Assembly: GCA_030431255.1 (NCBI GenBank)
Contig: JAUIJL010000017.1
Location: forward strand, 1-64,000
DNA length: 64,000 nt
Source of the DNA: Thermoanaerobaculia bacterium
GTDB lineage: Bacteria > Acidobacteriota > Thermoanaerobaculia > Multivoradales > J023
Direction of reading: 5' to 3'
Below the pieces are notes generated by a model. That model made no database searches. It saw nothing but the letters and a program-made list of their open reading frames with translations, and had not been told where the DNA came from. The position numbers were made by a program, and so were the translations under genes. This document shows positions 1 to 8,410 of this stretch, in pieces. The stretch's first letter is position 1. Each line of letters starts with the position of its first letter.

Positions 1-65
1 CACAGAGATATTGCCTAAGCGAACAGCGGGCACAAGGCCCAACGAGCTTCTGAACATCAACCCGG

Positions 66-188
66 CACCAGTCGTGGGCCGCACCAGTCGTGGGCCGGAA
101 CATCAACCTGGCACCAGTCGTGAGTCGTGGCACCAGTCGTGAGTCGGCACCAGTCGTGGCAGCACCAGTCGTGGCAGCACCAGTCGTG
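66..188. repeat. short interspersed 11-bp repeat, 7 copies
   Basis: The 11-mer CACCAGTCGTG occurs seven times, starting at 66, 82, 112, 131, 148, 163 and 178, with 4 to 19 bases between copies. The spacing is irregular, so this is not a CRISPR array. The repeat block ends where recognisable protein-coding sequence resumes near 190, so it looks like repeat expansion inside a decayed gene or an assembly-sensitive low-complexity tract. No function can be assigned. Confidence 0.8.
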
Positions 189-189
189 G

Positions 190-375
190 GCCGTCCTGGC
201 AGACGGCGCCTTCGTGATCGTTTGGCAAAGCGCTGGGTCCGACGGCACCGATACCGACGGCTTCAGCATCCAGGCGCAGCGCTTCGACTCCGCCGGCGTC
301 GCGGCCGGCGGTGAGCTTCAGGTCAATACTTACACCACCAGCAGTCAGACCAAACCGGCGATCGACGCGGGAGAC
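190..375 (+). pseudogene. fragment of a secreted FVVWQS-type repeat protein
   Basis: Read on the plus strand, this stretch encodes roughly one unit of a repeat common in large secreted proteins of Acidobacteriota and Deltaproteobacteria: GAFVIVWQSAGSDGTDTDG, then FSIQAQRF, then GGELQVNTYTT. In intact proteins such units follow each other dozens of times. Here no start, signal peptide or second intact unit is present. The frame is lost after about residue 80, and neighbouring frames carry only weak remnants, for example IRFDERR near 450-470. I read it as a decayed or truncated gene end. A sequencing or assembly problem next to the 11-bp repeats is the alternative. Confidence 0.55.
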
Positions 376-521
376 GACCATCCGGGCTCAGGCGACCTCA
401 ACGTATGCCCTGTCATCGCCAATTCGGTTCGACGAACGGCGCCCTGGCGGAAACGTATTCTCAGGAGACTCAACATCGCGCTCGCCGGGGTAGATGCCGA
501 CAGATAGCGCGCGCATTTAGC

Positions 522-1451
522 TCACGATTCGCCCGATGGCGGGCCTGTGGTCGACGCATCGGCTTTCATGGCTCCGTCCGCCGGCTCGATTCCGCCACCG
601 CGGGCTTTGGCGTAGACCTGGGTAAATTCTGCGCCGAAGAGAAGGATGCACGAGGAATAGTAGACCCACAGCAGTATCAAAACGAAGGCGCCGGCGGCGC
701 CGTAGGTGGAGGCGGCGTCTTGGCGTCCCAGGTAGAGGCCGAGCAGAGTCTTGCCCAACGTAAAGAGACCGGCTGTCATGAAGGCGCCGATCCACACGTC
801 GCGATATTCGATCTCGGCATCCGGTAGGATTCTGAAGATCATGGCGAATAGAACCGTGATCATCAAGAGACTCACCAACGCACCGACCACCTGCCAAAAG
901 ATGCCGGGCACCGGGAGCCGAGCACCGAGATAATCGTTCATCGCCGTCAGCCATGACGACAGCACGAGAGAGACGAGCAAAAGGAAACCCGTGCCGAGGA
1001 CCATGCTGAACGACAGGAAGCGGTCTTTGAGAAAACCCACCACGCCTCGCCCGGGCACCAGCTCGATCTCCCAAATCGTGTTCATGGCATCTTTGAGCTG
1101 GCCGAAAACGCCCGTGGCGCTGAAGAGCAAGATCAAGACGCCGACGATCGTCATCATGCCGCTGGATTCGCTTTGATGGGCGCCTTCGATCATCACCTCC
1201 ACCGCCTCGGCCGCTTCGCTGCCGATGGACCCGGTCAGCTGCCTTTCGATCGCGCCCCGAGCAGCCTCTTCGCCAAAGGCCAAGCTCGCCACCGAGATCG
1301 CGATGATCAGCAGCGGCGCGAGGGAGAAAACGGAGTAGTAGGCAAGGGCTGCGGACAGGCGCATGGCCTTGTCTTCGAGCCATTCGTCGACAGTCCTGCG
1401 GAGGAGGACGCCGGCGCCGATTTTCAGGCCGGATTTAGAGGGGGTGCTCAT
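522..1451 (-). CDS. YihY/virulence factor BrkB family membrane protein
   Basis: A 309-residue polytopic inner-membrane protein of the YihY/BrkB (UPF0761) family. The family hallmark is visible near the N terminus (RLSAALAYYSVFSLAPLLII), followed by the polar stretch with FGQLKDAMNTIW and several further membrane helices, ending in the conserved ILLWVYYSSCILLFGAEFT region. The length matches the family. The biochemical role is not settled; members were once wrongly called ribonuclease BN. The gene stands alone, with the nearest co-directional gene far away. The C-terminal 25 residues are polar and variable. The family assignment is secure and the function is not. Confidence 0.9.
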   Translation of the reverse strand: MSTPSKSGLKIGAGVLLRRTVDEWLEDKAMRLSAALAYYSVFSLAPLLIIAISVASLAFGEEAARGAIERQLTGSIGSEAAEAVEVMIEGAHQSESSGMMTIVGVLILLFSATGVFGQLKDAMNTIWEIELVPGRGVVGFLKDRFLSFSMVLGTGFLLLVSLVLSSWLTAMNDYLGARLPVPGIFWQVVGALVSLLMITVLFAMIFRILPDAEIEYRDVWIGAFMTAGLFTLGKTLLGLYLGRQDAASTYGAAGAFVLILLWVYYSSCILLFGAEFTQVYAKARGGGIEPADGAMKADASTTGPPSGES

Positions 1452-1754
1452 GGGGAGATATCGGCCGCCCTACGTGGAGGATGCATGTTCGATTGCCGAG
1501 AAGCCGCAGCATGTCCTCACGCGCTGTTCTGGGCAAGCTTTTGCGGTGTCGGCAGATTAACACGGCCCGCCTGGCCTTATCGATCACCGGAAATGGCCCC
1601 TTCTCGGGTATCAGGAAAATAAATAGAAGAGCGATGCTCGGATTTCGGCCGGCGGGCACTTTACTCGACCGTAGAGGCTCGACTAATCTCAGGTCGCTCG
1701 TCGGATCCGCCGAGGAGCGACCGAATTCCTACAACGACCCTTGATGAAGGCCTT
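1452..1754. other. intergenic region, divergent YihY and YebC genes
   Basis: About 300 bases between the start of the minus-strand YihY-family gene and the start of yebC. I see no conserved reading frame, RNA gene or strong hairpin here. The promoters of both genes must lie in it, but no convincing -35/-10 pair stands out. Confidence 0.5.
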
Positions 1755-2477
1755 ATGGGACGCATTTTCGAAGCCCGCAAGCACACGATGTTCGCCCGCT
1801 GGGACCGCATGTCCAAGCAATTCGCCCGCATCGGAAAGGACATCACCATCGCGGTCAAGGCCGGCGGCCCGGATCCGGCGGGCAATCCCCAGCTTCGCCG
1901 CGTCATCCAAAACGCACGCGCGATCAACATGCCCAAAGACAAGGTCGAGTCGGCGATCAAACGGGCCCTGGGCAAGGACTCGACCGACTTTGCCGAGTTG
2001 CTCTACGAAGGCTATGGCCCGCACGGCATCGCGCTCATGGTCGAGACCGCGACCGACAACCCGACGCGGACAGTGGCCAATCTGCGCACGATTTTCAACA
2101 AGGGGGGCGGCAATCTCGGCAACTCGGGCAGCGTGACCTTCCTTTTTCGGCGCGTCGGTGTGTTTCGGCTCGCCGCTGAAGGCCTCGACGAAGACGAGCT
2201 GGAGCTGGAGCTGATCGACCACGGCCTCGAAGAGCTGCTGAGCTCCATGTCGGAGAACGATGAAGAGCAGATCGTGCTGCGTTCCGCCTTCAGCGACTTC
2301 GGGCTGCTGCAAAAAGCGCTCGAGGACAACGACTTGACGCCGCTGTCGGCCGAAGCCGAGTACCTACCACTCACCTCGGTCGAGCTGCCCGCGGATCAGG
2401 TTGAATCGGTTCTCATGCTGGTCGACAAGCTCGAGCAGGACGAGGACGTGCAGAAAGTCTTCCACAACCTGGCCTGA
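1755..2477 (+). CDS. yebC: YebC/PmpR (TACO1) family protein
   Basis: A 240-residue member of the YebC/TACO1 family. It is full length, with the N-terminal signature [20 protein letters not shown], the basic helical region [16 protein letters not shown], the conserved [13 protein letters not shown] segment and the [14 protein letters not shown] core. The family was long annotated as transcriptional regulators, but recent work on bacterial and mitochondrial members points to helping ribosomes through difficult sequences such as proline runs. The MGRIFEARK start resembles the Bacteroidetes-type rather than the Escherichia coli type. A Shine-Dalgarno-like GAAGG sits just upstream of the ATG. It appears monocistronic, and the usual ruvC neighbour is absent. 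Confidence 0.93.
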   Translation: MGRIFEARKHTMFARWDRMSKQFARIGKDITIAVKAGGPDPAGNPQLRRVIQNARAINMPKDKVESAIKRALGKDSTDFAELLYEGYGPHGIALMVETATDNPTRTVANLRTIFNKGGGNLGNSGSVTFLFRRVGVFRLAAEGLDEDELELELIDHGLEELLSSMSENDEEQIVLRSAFSDFGLLQKALEDNDLTPLSAEAEYLPLTSVELPADQVESVLMLVDKLEQDEDVQKVFHNLA

Positions 2478-2638
2478 GCCCAGGCCGGAGCTCGACAATG
2501 CGCTCCCCGGCTCGCAGACGTCTCGTCGCCTTGTCGTAGGCGACCAAGATCTGAAAAAAACGCCTCTCTCACTTCCTGGCGGACCTTCTTGCTAGAGCGC
2601 GAAAGAGCGGCTCGGCGGTGAGGTCCATCGGCTTTGTG

Positions 2639-2680
2639 TTGACTTAGATACTTAATACATATATGTTAGATGCATCTAAG
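2639..2680 (+). promoter_or_regulatory. promoter with palindromic operator for the NrtR-like operon
   Basis: A -35-like TTGACT (2639-2644) and a -10-like TATGTT (2662-2667) are 17 bases apart. Overlapping and following the -10 is a perfect 14-base palindrome, TTAGATGCATCTAA (2666-2679). A second perfect palindrome, ACATATATGT (2657-2666), lies across the -10, and a further TTAGAT half site is at 2644-2649. The 14-mer abuts the ribosome-binding sequence of the next gene, whose product is an NrtR-like regulator, so autoregulation is likely. The AT-rich block stands out from the GC-rich surroundings. Confidence 0.65.
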
Positions 2681-2684
2681 GTGA

Positions 2685-3485
2685 ATGATGAAAAACAAGA
2701 CACCCACATCCGACCCCACACCTCCAACCGCCGATGCCGACGCTGCCCGCGACTTCGACGCCGCGGAGCGACGTTTCCTGGAAACCTACGATGCTACGGC
2801 CTTTGACCGCCCGTCCGTGACCGTCGACGTGGTCGTGCTGACCGTTCGAGACGGTGAGCTCGAGGTCGCTCTGGTGCGGCGACCGGACCATCCCCACAAG
2901 GATCGTTGGTCCTTGCCCGGTGGCTTCATCCGTTTGGAGGAATCACTCCACGGCGCGGCGGCGCGGGTGCTGCGTGAGAAGGCTGGGCTCTCGAACGTCT
3001 ACTTGGAGCAGCTCTACACCTTCGGCGAGCCTGGGCGGGATCCTCGCCTACGCGTGATCTCCATCGCCTACGTCGCCCTGGTGGACCCGGCTCGGTTGTC
3101 GGCCGTAGACCGAGCAGGGCAGGTGCTCGGGCGCGTCGAGGTGCCGTGGCGGGGGGAGACCGGCGGGCCGGTGGATATCGAGAGCTCGGAGGGTCGGCCC
3201 TACGACCTGGCGTTCGACCATGCGGACATCGTGGGCATGGCGGTCAAGCGTTTGCGCGGCAAGCTCGACTACACGCCGATCGGCTTCCAGCTTTTGCCCG
3301 ACGCCTTCACCTTGCGGCGCCTCCAAACCGTGCACGAAACCGTGCTCGGTCGCTCTTTGAACAAGGATTCCTTTCGACGACGCATGCTCGCCTCGGGGCT
3401 TCTCGAAGCCACGGGAGAGCGAGAGACCGAAGTCGGTCATCGACCGGCGGAGCTGTATCGGATCATCAAACGCTCAGCGATTTGA
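2685..3485 (+). CDS. NrtR-like Nudix-domain transcriptional regulator
   Basis: A 266-residue protein with a Nudix domain (about residues 40-170) and a C-terminal winged-helix-like region (about 185-262, with TPIGFQLLPDAFTLRRLQ and RRMLASGLL). This is the arrangement of NrtR regulators of NAD metabolism, which sense ADP-ribose-type ligands. The Nudix box region reads GGFIRLEESLHGAAARVLRE. The REUXEE catalytic element is degenerate (RVLREK), which fits a sensor rather than a hydrolase. It starts an operon with an SPFH protein (27 bases downstream) and an NAD-kinase-like protein. A palindrome directly upstream suggests autorepression. Two adjacent ATG codons are possible starts. The ligand and regulon are inferred from family knowledge only. 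Confidence 0.75.
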   Translation: MMKNKTPTSDPTPPTADADAARDFDAAERRFLETYDATAFDRPSVTVDVVVLTVRDGELEVALVRRPDHPHKDRWSLPGGFIRLEESLHGAAARVLREKAGLSNVYLEQLYTFGEPGRDPRLRVISIAYVALVDPARLSAVDRAGQVLGRVEVPWRGETGGPVDIESSEGRPYDLAFDHADIVGMAVKRLRGKLDYTPIGFQLLPDAFTLRRLQTVHETVLGRSLNKDSFRRRMLASGLLEATGERETEVGHRPAELYRIIKRSAI

Positions 3486-3512
3486 GTCGCGCCGAGCTCA
3501 AGGAGATACACC

Positions 3513-4550
3513 ATGGCCGAAATACGTAATTACCCGATGTTCAGACATTTACGCGCGGAGCCCAGTGTCCACGTGCTTCGTTTTCGGCGCGGCAAATTGG
3601 TTTCGAGCGGTCGGGGAGCGTCGTTCTGGTTCCGTCCGCTGAGCACCAGCCTGGCGGAGGTGCCCATGGACGACCGCGACATCCCTTTCCTCTTCCACGG
3701 TCGAGCCCGAGATTTCCAAGACACGACCGTCCAAGGGGTGATCACCTTTCGGGTGACGGATCCGGAAAAAGTCGCGAAAAGGATCGACTTCGCCATCGAC
3801 CTTCGGAGTGGCTCGGCGCTCGAGCAGCCGTTGGAGAAGCTGGCGGGGTTACTGACGGAGCTGGCCCAACAATACGCTTTCGGCTACTTGGCCAAGACGG
3901 ACCTGCGCCACGTGTTGGCGGAAGGCGCCGCCGAGATCCGCGAGCACATTTCGACCGGCCTGCACGGGGAAGCGTGCCTCAGCGAGATGGGGCTCGAGGT
4001 GACGGCGGTGCGAGTGAGCTCGGTCAAACCCGTGGCCGAGGTGGAGAAGGCGCTGCAGATCCCGGTTCGGGAGGCCATTCAGCAGGAAGCGGACGAGGCC
4101 AAGTTCCGGCGTCGGGCCGAGGCCGTGCAGAAGGAGCGGGCGATCCAAGAAAACGAGCTGCAAAACCAGATCGAGCTGGCCCGTCGTGAGGCGGACCTGA
4201 TCAACCAGCGGGGTGAGAATGACAAGAAAAAGGCGACCGACGAGGCGGAAAGCGCCAAGATTTCGACCGTCGCCGAAGCGGAGCGCACGAGCATCCAAGC
4301 CCGAGCCCAAGCGGACAGCATCAACACAGTCGAAGAGGCTCGGGTTCGGGCGGAGCAGGAGCGGATGGACATCTACCGCGACTTCCCGACCGAGCGCCTA
4401 TTGGGTTTGGCGGCCCAGGATTTCGCCGTCAAGCTGCAGAAGATCGAGCACCTGAGCTTGACGCCCGACATGCTGAGCCATCTCCTCAGCCGCTTGATGC
4501 AAGCGGGGGCTGGTCGTCTGGAGCAGGGCGAGCCGGGCGCGGGGGCTTGA
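3513..4550 (+). CDS. SPFH/band 7 domain protein without a membrane anchor
   Basis: A 345-residue protein. Residues about 15-190 form an SPFH (stomatin/prohibitin/flotillin) domain. Residues about 190-290 are a highly charged coiled coil rich in Glu, Arg and Ala (for example EAKFRRRAEAVQKERAIQ), and a helical tail follows (LLGLAAQDFAVKLQKIEHL). Unlike classical slipins there is no N-terminal membrane hairpin, so it may be soluble or peripherally attached. SPFH proteins oligomerise into rings or scaffolds. It lies between the NrtR-like regulator and the NAD-kinase-like gene, with one base separating its stop from the next ATG, so the three are almost certainly co-expressed. The specific role here is unknown. 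Confidence 0.8.
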   Translation: MAEIRNYPMFRHLRAEPSVHVLRFRRGKLVSSGRGASFWFRPLSTSLAEVPMDDRDIPFLFHGRARDFQDTTVQGVITFRVTDPEKVAKRIDFAIDLRSGSALEQPLEKLAGLLTELAQQYAFGYLAKTDLRHVLAEGAAEIREHISTGLHGEACLSEMGLEVTAVRVSSVKPVAEVEKALQIPVREAIQQEADEAKFRRRAEAVQKERAIQENELQNQIELARREADLINQRGENDKKKATDEAESAKISTVAEAERTSIQARAQADSINTVEEARVRAEQERMDIYRDFPTERLLGLAAQDFAVKLQKIEHLSLTPDMLSHLLSRLMQAGAGRLEQGEPGAGA

Positions 4551-4551
4551 G

Positions 4552-5451
4552 ATGGCTGTGCCCGTTCCCCGGGCGGTGGTGGTCACCCGGCCGACCGCCT
4601 ACGAGGCGTTGATCGCGGCCCACGCCACCCACGGCCAAGCGAGGTTCTTCCTCGCTGAGCGGGGGCAAGACATCGCGGTCGTGGAGGAGGCGCATCGGCG
4701 TCACGCCGATGCCTTGCGTCAGGTCTTGAGCTCGATTCCAGAAACTTGGCGCCGCGCGCAGGTGGCGCGCGGCGACCTCGATCGGTTCCTCTTCGAGCCC
4801 GAGGACATCGTGCTCGCCGTGGGGCAAGACGGCTTGGTGGCCAACGTCGCCAAATACCTGGCGGGGCAACCGGTGGTGGGCATCAACCCGCTGCCGGAGC
4901 TCTACGACGGGATTCTGACCCGCCATGGCCCGGAAGCCGCCGCCGACTTGATGCACGACACCGCCGGTGGTCGAGCCCGGATCGAAGCGCGAAGCATGGT
5001 CGAGGCCGGGCTCGACGACGGCCAGCGGCTGTTGGCGTTGAACGAGATCTTCGTCGGACACCGGAGCCACCAGTCGGCTCGATATCGGCTGGTCTCCGGA
5101 TCCGACGAGGAGCGACACTCTTCGTCGGGTCTGATCGTGGCCACGGGCACCGGGGCCACGGGCTGGGCGCGATCGATCAATCTCGCCCGTGGCCGATCCC
5201 TCGAGCTGCCGTCACCGGTGGATCGTCGGTTGGTCTTCTTGGTCCGGGAAGCCTTCCCGAGCCGCGCCACAGGGGTGGACGTCACCGGCGGATCGGTAAC
5301 TGGTGAGCAGCCGCTACAAGTGATCTCCGAGATGAACGAAGGGGGTGTGATCTTCGGCGACGGCATGGAGGGCGACCACCTGTCGTTCGGTTGGGGGCGG
5401 ACCGTTTCGCTACGGCTAGCGGAGCGATGCCTGGTCTTGGTCGTGGAGTGA
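4552..5451 (+). CDS. NAD-kinase-like protein
   Basis: A 299-residue protein resembling the NAD kinase fold. A GGDG-like loop appears as VGQDGLVANVAKYL (about residues 90-103) followed by QPVVGINP. NEIFVGH (164-170) matches the conserved N-E/D motif. SGLIVATGTGATGWARS (192-208) corresponds to the family's TPTGSTAY loop. The second Gly of GGDG is Gln, and the remainder is divergent, so the substrate may not be NAD. Similar proteins are sometimes annotated as sugar kinase. As the last gene of an NrtR-like/SPFH operon, a link to NAD(H) or nucleotide-sugar metabolism is plausible. It lacks membrane segments. Confidence 0.65.
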   Translation: MAVPVPRAVVVTRPTAYEALIAAHATHGQARFFLAERGQDIAVVEEAHRRHADALRQVLSSIPETWRRAQVARGDLDRFLFEPEDIVLAVGQDGLVANVAKYLAGQPVVGINPLPELYDGILTRHGPEAAADLMHDTAGGRARIEARSMVEAGLDDGQRLLALNEIFVGHRSHQSARYRLVSGSDEERHSSSGLIVATGTGATGWARSINLARGRSLELPSPVDRRLVFLVREAFPSRATGVDVTGGSVTGEQPLQVISEMNEGGVIFGDGMEGDHLSFGWGRTVSLRLAERCLVLVVE

Positions 5452-5597
5452 GAGCCTGCGAGATCCTCCGGCAGAAGGTTTGGCGGGTTTTGGATAGGCG
5501 CTGCGCCCTACGGGGAGAAGTCCGGCTTTCAGGCCGGTACCCCGTCGGGCGCTTCGTCTGTCGGGTCCACCTTCCAACCTGAGCTCAATGGAGAAAC

Positions 5598-7091
5598 ATG
5601 ATGCGCAACACTGCTCTGAGCCGAATCCGTACGATTGCCTTTTTCTTATTCATACTCTTCGCGGTCCCCTTCCTATCCGCAGCCGAGGCCCAAAAAGGCC
5701 AGTTCTTCCGCGGTGCGGAGCGTGCTCACATCGTAGAGGAGACGGAACGCCTAGCGGCGATTCAAAAGCTACACGAGAAGGACGTTCTGAGCTTGCCGGG
5801 AGTGATCGGAATGGGTGTCGGGCTCGATGCCGAGCGGCGCTCTTTGGTGTTCTTAATCGTCGTGGACGTCGAAGCCGAGATGCCCGAGCTACCCAAGAAG
5901 ATTGAAGGCGTGGCGGTGAAAGTAGAGCGCCGGCCGCAGGATATTCCCCTCGACGGCGTGCCCGCTTGCGCCCAACCGTGTCACGCCAACCAGTTGGCCT
6001 TGCCCGTGGAAATGGGTAACTCCGGGTTCACCAACACCCGCTGCTCGGCCTGCACCCTGGGTTTCAAGGCTTGCAAACCGGACACCAAGGAGGTCGTTTA
6101 TGTGACCAACGCCCACTGCAGCACCGACGTCGCGGGCTGTGTCGGCGGCGCGGCCGTGGGCACGGGCACGGTTCATGTTTCGCCGATGGACGCCGTGCCC
6201 CAATGCACTCTCGCGTCCACCATCGGTCAGGTGAATCAGCATGCCACCCCCAGCTGCGCTCTCGGCGCCACCAACACGGTGGATGCCACCAGCGTGACCT
6301 CGAGCGCCGGCCAGACCCAGCTCAGCATCCGAGATATCGGTGTTCCCAGCGCGTTTCCCGGCACCGCGGTGGTGGGCGATACGGTCCAGAAGTCGGGGCG
6401 CACCACGGGTTATACCCAAGGGACCGTGGTCAGCACCAACTTCACCGCCGTCGTCTCGGGTTACGGTTGCTGCGGCACCGCCACCTTCGTGCAGCAGATT
6501 CGGGTCGACGCCAACGGACCCGATCCGTTCATTCTGGGCGGTGATTCCGGTTCCGCCCTGCTCAACATGGACGGAGAGATCGTCGGTTTGTTGTTCTCCG
6601 GCCCCTCCAGCGGCTCGTCCGGCAACGCCAACCCCATCGCCAGCGTGCTCAGCGCGCTGAATCTGACCCTCGACCACACCCAGTGCATTGAATGCGCGGC
6701 GACGACGGCGGCTGAGGAGACTCCGGATCCCGAGGGCACGTTGGACGTTCTCTACGGCGTGCGCGACCGAATCCTCGACAAGAGCGAGCGTGGGCGTGAA
6801 TACATTGCTCTGTTCTACGAGCACTCCGAAAGCGTGGTGCGGATCATGAAGAACCGTCCGATGTTGCTCGGCGAAACGGTGATGCTGCTGATGGAGCACA
6901 CGCCGACTCTGGCGGAATTGGTTTCGCAGGGCACGACGTCATTCACCCGGGAAGAGATCGAAGAGATCTCGTGGTTGTTGCGGGCCTATCAAAAAACGGC
7001 TGAGCAGGAATTGGATCAAGCCTTGGAGCAGCTGGATCGTGATCTGAGGAATGAGCAGCTGCTCGGAGAATTCGGCGTCTACATTGAGTGA
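5598..7091 (+). CDS. secreted chymotrypsin-fold serine protease
   Basis: A 497-residue protein with a signal peptide (hydrophobic IAFFLFILFAVPFLSA, likely cleaved after AEA near residue 31). A chymotrypsin-like triad is visible: His173 in VYVTNAHC, a probable Asp229 in NTVDATSV, and Ser317 in GGDSGSALL. The segment VGDTVQKSGRTTGYTQGTV is typical of NAL1-like and related bacterial S1-type peptidases. Several Cys pairs fit an extracytoplasmic location. The last 130 residues form a charged helical tail not needed for the protease fold. The preceding GGAGA is a good ribosome-binding site for the first or second ATG. Substrate unknown; the gene looks monocistronic. Confidence 0.85.
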   Translation: MMRNTALSRIRTIAFFLFILFAVPFLSAAEAQKGQFFRGAERAHIVEETERLAAIQKLHEKDVLSLPGVIGMGVGLDAERRSLVFLIVVDVEAEMPELPKKIEGVAVKVERRPQDIPLDGVPACAQPCHANQLALPVEMGNSGFTNTRCSACTLGFKACKPDTKEVVYVTNAHCSTDVAGCVGGAAVGTGTVHVSPMDAVPQCTLASTIGQVNQHATPSCALGATNTVDATSVTSSAGQTQLSIRDIGVPSAFPGTAVVGDTVQKSGRTTGYTQGTVVSTNFTAVVSGYGCCGTATFVQQIRVDANGPDPFILGGDSGSALLNMDGEIVGLLFSGPSSGSSGNANPIASVLSALNLTLDHTQCIECAATTAAEETPDPEGTLDVLYGVRDRILDKSERGREYIALFYEHSESVVRIMKNRPMLLGETVMLLMEHTPTLAELVSQGTTSFTREEIEEISWLLRAYQKTAEQELDQALEQLDRDLRNEQLLGEFGVYIE

Positions 7092-7130
7092 GTCTTGCGG
7101 CTGATCGATTGGAGGCCCGCCCTTCGAGGA

Positions 7131-7165
7131 CAGCGCCGGTCGCAGTCGACCGGCGCTGTATCTTT
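7131..7165. terminator. rho-independent-type hairpin between convergent genes
   Basis: A 12-base-pair stem, CAGCGCCGGTCG paired with CGACCGGCGCTG (7131-7142 and 7147-7158), has a 4-base loop and is followed by TATCTTT. It lies between the stop of the serine protease gene and the stop of the convergent secreted-protein gene, so it probably terminates the plus-strand transcript and may serve both. Confidence 0.75.
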
Positions 7166-7197
7166 GGAAGCAAACCCAGGGTGGTGCTTCGCTTACC

Positions 7198-8034
7198 CTA
7201 GTTCGTCAGGCTAGCCCAGCTCGTGCTGGCGGATTTGCTGGATTGGCCCCAAACGGTCACGGTTTTGGCGGCATCATCGACTTCCGCCTTCCACACGTAC
7301 CGTGGCCCGCTCAAGTCGATTTGCTTGACCTTGGCTCCCGATTTGTATCCGACCAACGAGAGCGCCATGCGGTTGTCGATATAGGAGAACGACCAGAAAT
7401 CCACTCCGTTGTAGGAGATCACCGGGCAGGTTGAGCTCGGGCTGCTTCCACTGGGTGAATTCGGCCCGTCGTAGCAAACGACTTTCATGCCGGTGGGAGG
7501 CGTGGGTGCGCTGCTTTTGCTGATCTGCGTGACTTCCGGAGCGTCGTCCGGCACGGTGTAGCACGCCTTCACCGTGCCGTAGATGGGGTCACCGAAGGTG
7601 GCATTGTTGCAAGCGATCTCATGGGTCGCCGTTTTGTAATTGAATTTGCCGTTTGCACCGTAGGCGACGGTCATGGTTCCGCTGAATGTGCAAGTTTCAT
7701 GTTCCTTGGCGCAATGGACGTAGTGATCGGTGTTGGGCGTGGAAACGGCACCCGAGGAAACGTAGCACGCCTTCACGGTGCCGTAGATGGGGTCACCGAA
7801 GGTGGCATTGTTGCAGGCGATCTCATCGGTCGCCGTTTTGTAGTTGAATTTACCCTTTGCACCGTAGGCGATCTTCTGGGTTCCGCTGAATTTGCAGGTG
7901 CCGTTCTCGCCGGCGCAACGGACGTCGGTTGGGTTCGGGCCATCGGCGTAGGCGGTGCCCGCCCAGGCATTGGCAAAGAGCGCTGCCAGGCAAAAAACGC
8001 TGAGTTGGGCAATCTGAACGAATGTAATTTTCAT
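7198..8034 (-). CDS. secreted protein with two Cys-rich KFNYKTAT repeats
   Basis: A 278-residue exported protein with signal peptide MKITFVQIAQLSVFCLAA, cleaved near TAYA. It contains two nearly identical domains of about 55 residues. Each has a CAGEN.TCKFSG-type start, YGAKGKFNY, a conserved IACNNATFGDPIYGTVKAC, and four Cys likely to form disulfides. This layout resembles small beta-rich modules appended to secreted glycosidases and lyases, but I cannot name the family. The C-terminal 95 residues are unrelated. Of two possible ATGs I chose 8034 because GGAG lies 9 bases upstream of it but directly abuts the ATG at 8043. Function unknown; probably secreted or surface-bound. Confidence 0.7.
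   Translation of the reverse strand: MKITFVQIAQLSVFCLAALFANAWAGTAYADGPNPTDVRCAGENGTCKFSGTQKIAYGAKGKFNYKTATDEIACNNATFGDPIYGTVKACYVSSGAVSTPNTDHYVHCAKEHETCTFSGTMTVAYGANGKFNYKTATHEIACNNATFGDPIYGTVKACYTVPDDAPEVTQISKSSAPTPPTGMKVVCYDGPNSPSGSSPSSTCPVISYNGVDFWSFSYIDNRMALSLVGYKSGAKVKQIDLSGPRYVWKAEVDDAAKTVTVWGQSSKSASTSWASLTN
7558..7924. repeat. intragenic direct duplication, two units of about 163 bp
   Basis: The stretch beginning GTAGCACGCC at 7558 is repeated from 7762, offset 204 bases, with only scattered substitutions by eye. It encodes the two Cys-rich domains of the surrounding secreted protein. The low nucleotide divergence implies a recent tandem duplication or gene conversion. Confidence 0.85.
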
Positions 8035-8410
8035 GGCTTTCATCTCCAATTCAAGTTGAGGTCTTCCCATACGGCTTCGCGTCTATTTGCTTGAACGGAG
8101 AATCTCCAAAACGGGGGCCGGCATTTTTCGTCGAAATGTGCAGATCCATGATCATGCATTCCGAGGTTTTGCGAGTGTCTTGATGAACGGCCCCGGACGG
8201 GGCAAATCCGTAGATTCCGATCGTTTGCGTCAGCCATCACGAGTACCCCGTCGCGTTTGGATTGGTATTCTGCAGTCGTCAGCTTCGGCCGGTTTTCCGT
8301 GTGGGGCCGCTCAATGGGGAGCGGCCCACGTGGTGGTCGAGGGTCGTGGGCCTACCGAGGCCTCGGGAGCCTCCGAGGTCTCGGAAAAGACGCAGGGGAT
8401 TCGCGGTGTG
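8035..8410. other. intergenic region, divergent secreted-protein and wHTH-TPR genes
   Basis: About 375 bases between two divergent genes. The frame of the plus-strand regulator stays open upstream of its chosen start as far as 8087, but that extension has no recognisable domain. No convincing promoter hexamers, RNA gene or hairpin seen. Confidence 0.45.

Noticed and set aside
66-188. Repeat block considered as a CRISPR array
   Set aside because: Repeats are only 11 bases with irregular short gaps.
5889-6899. A minus-strand open frame of 336 codons
   Set aside because: Antisense to the serine protease gene, whose triad and signal peptide are clear.
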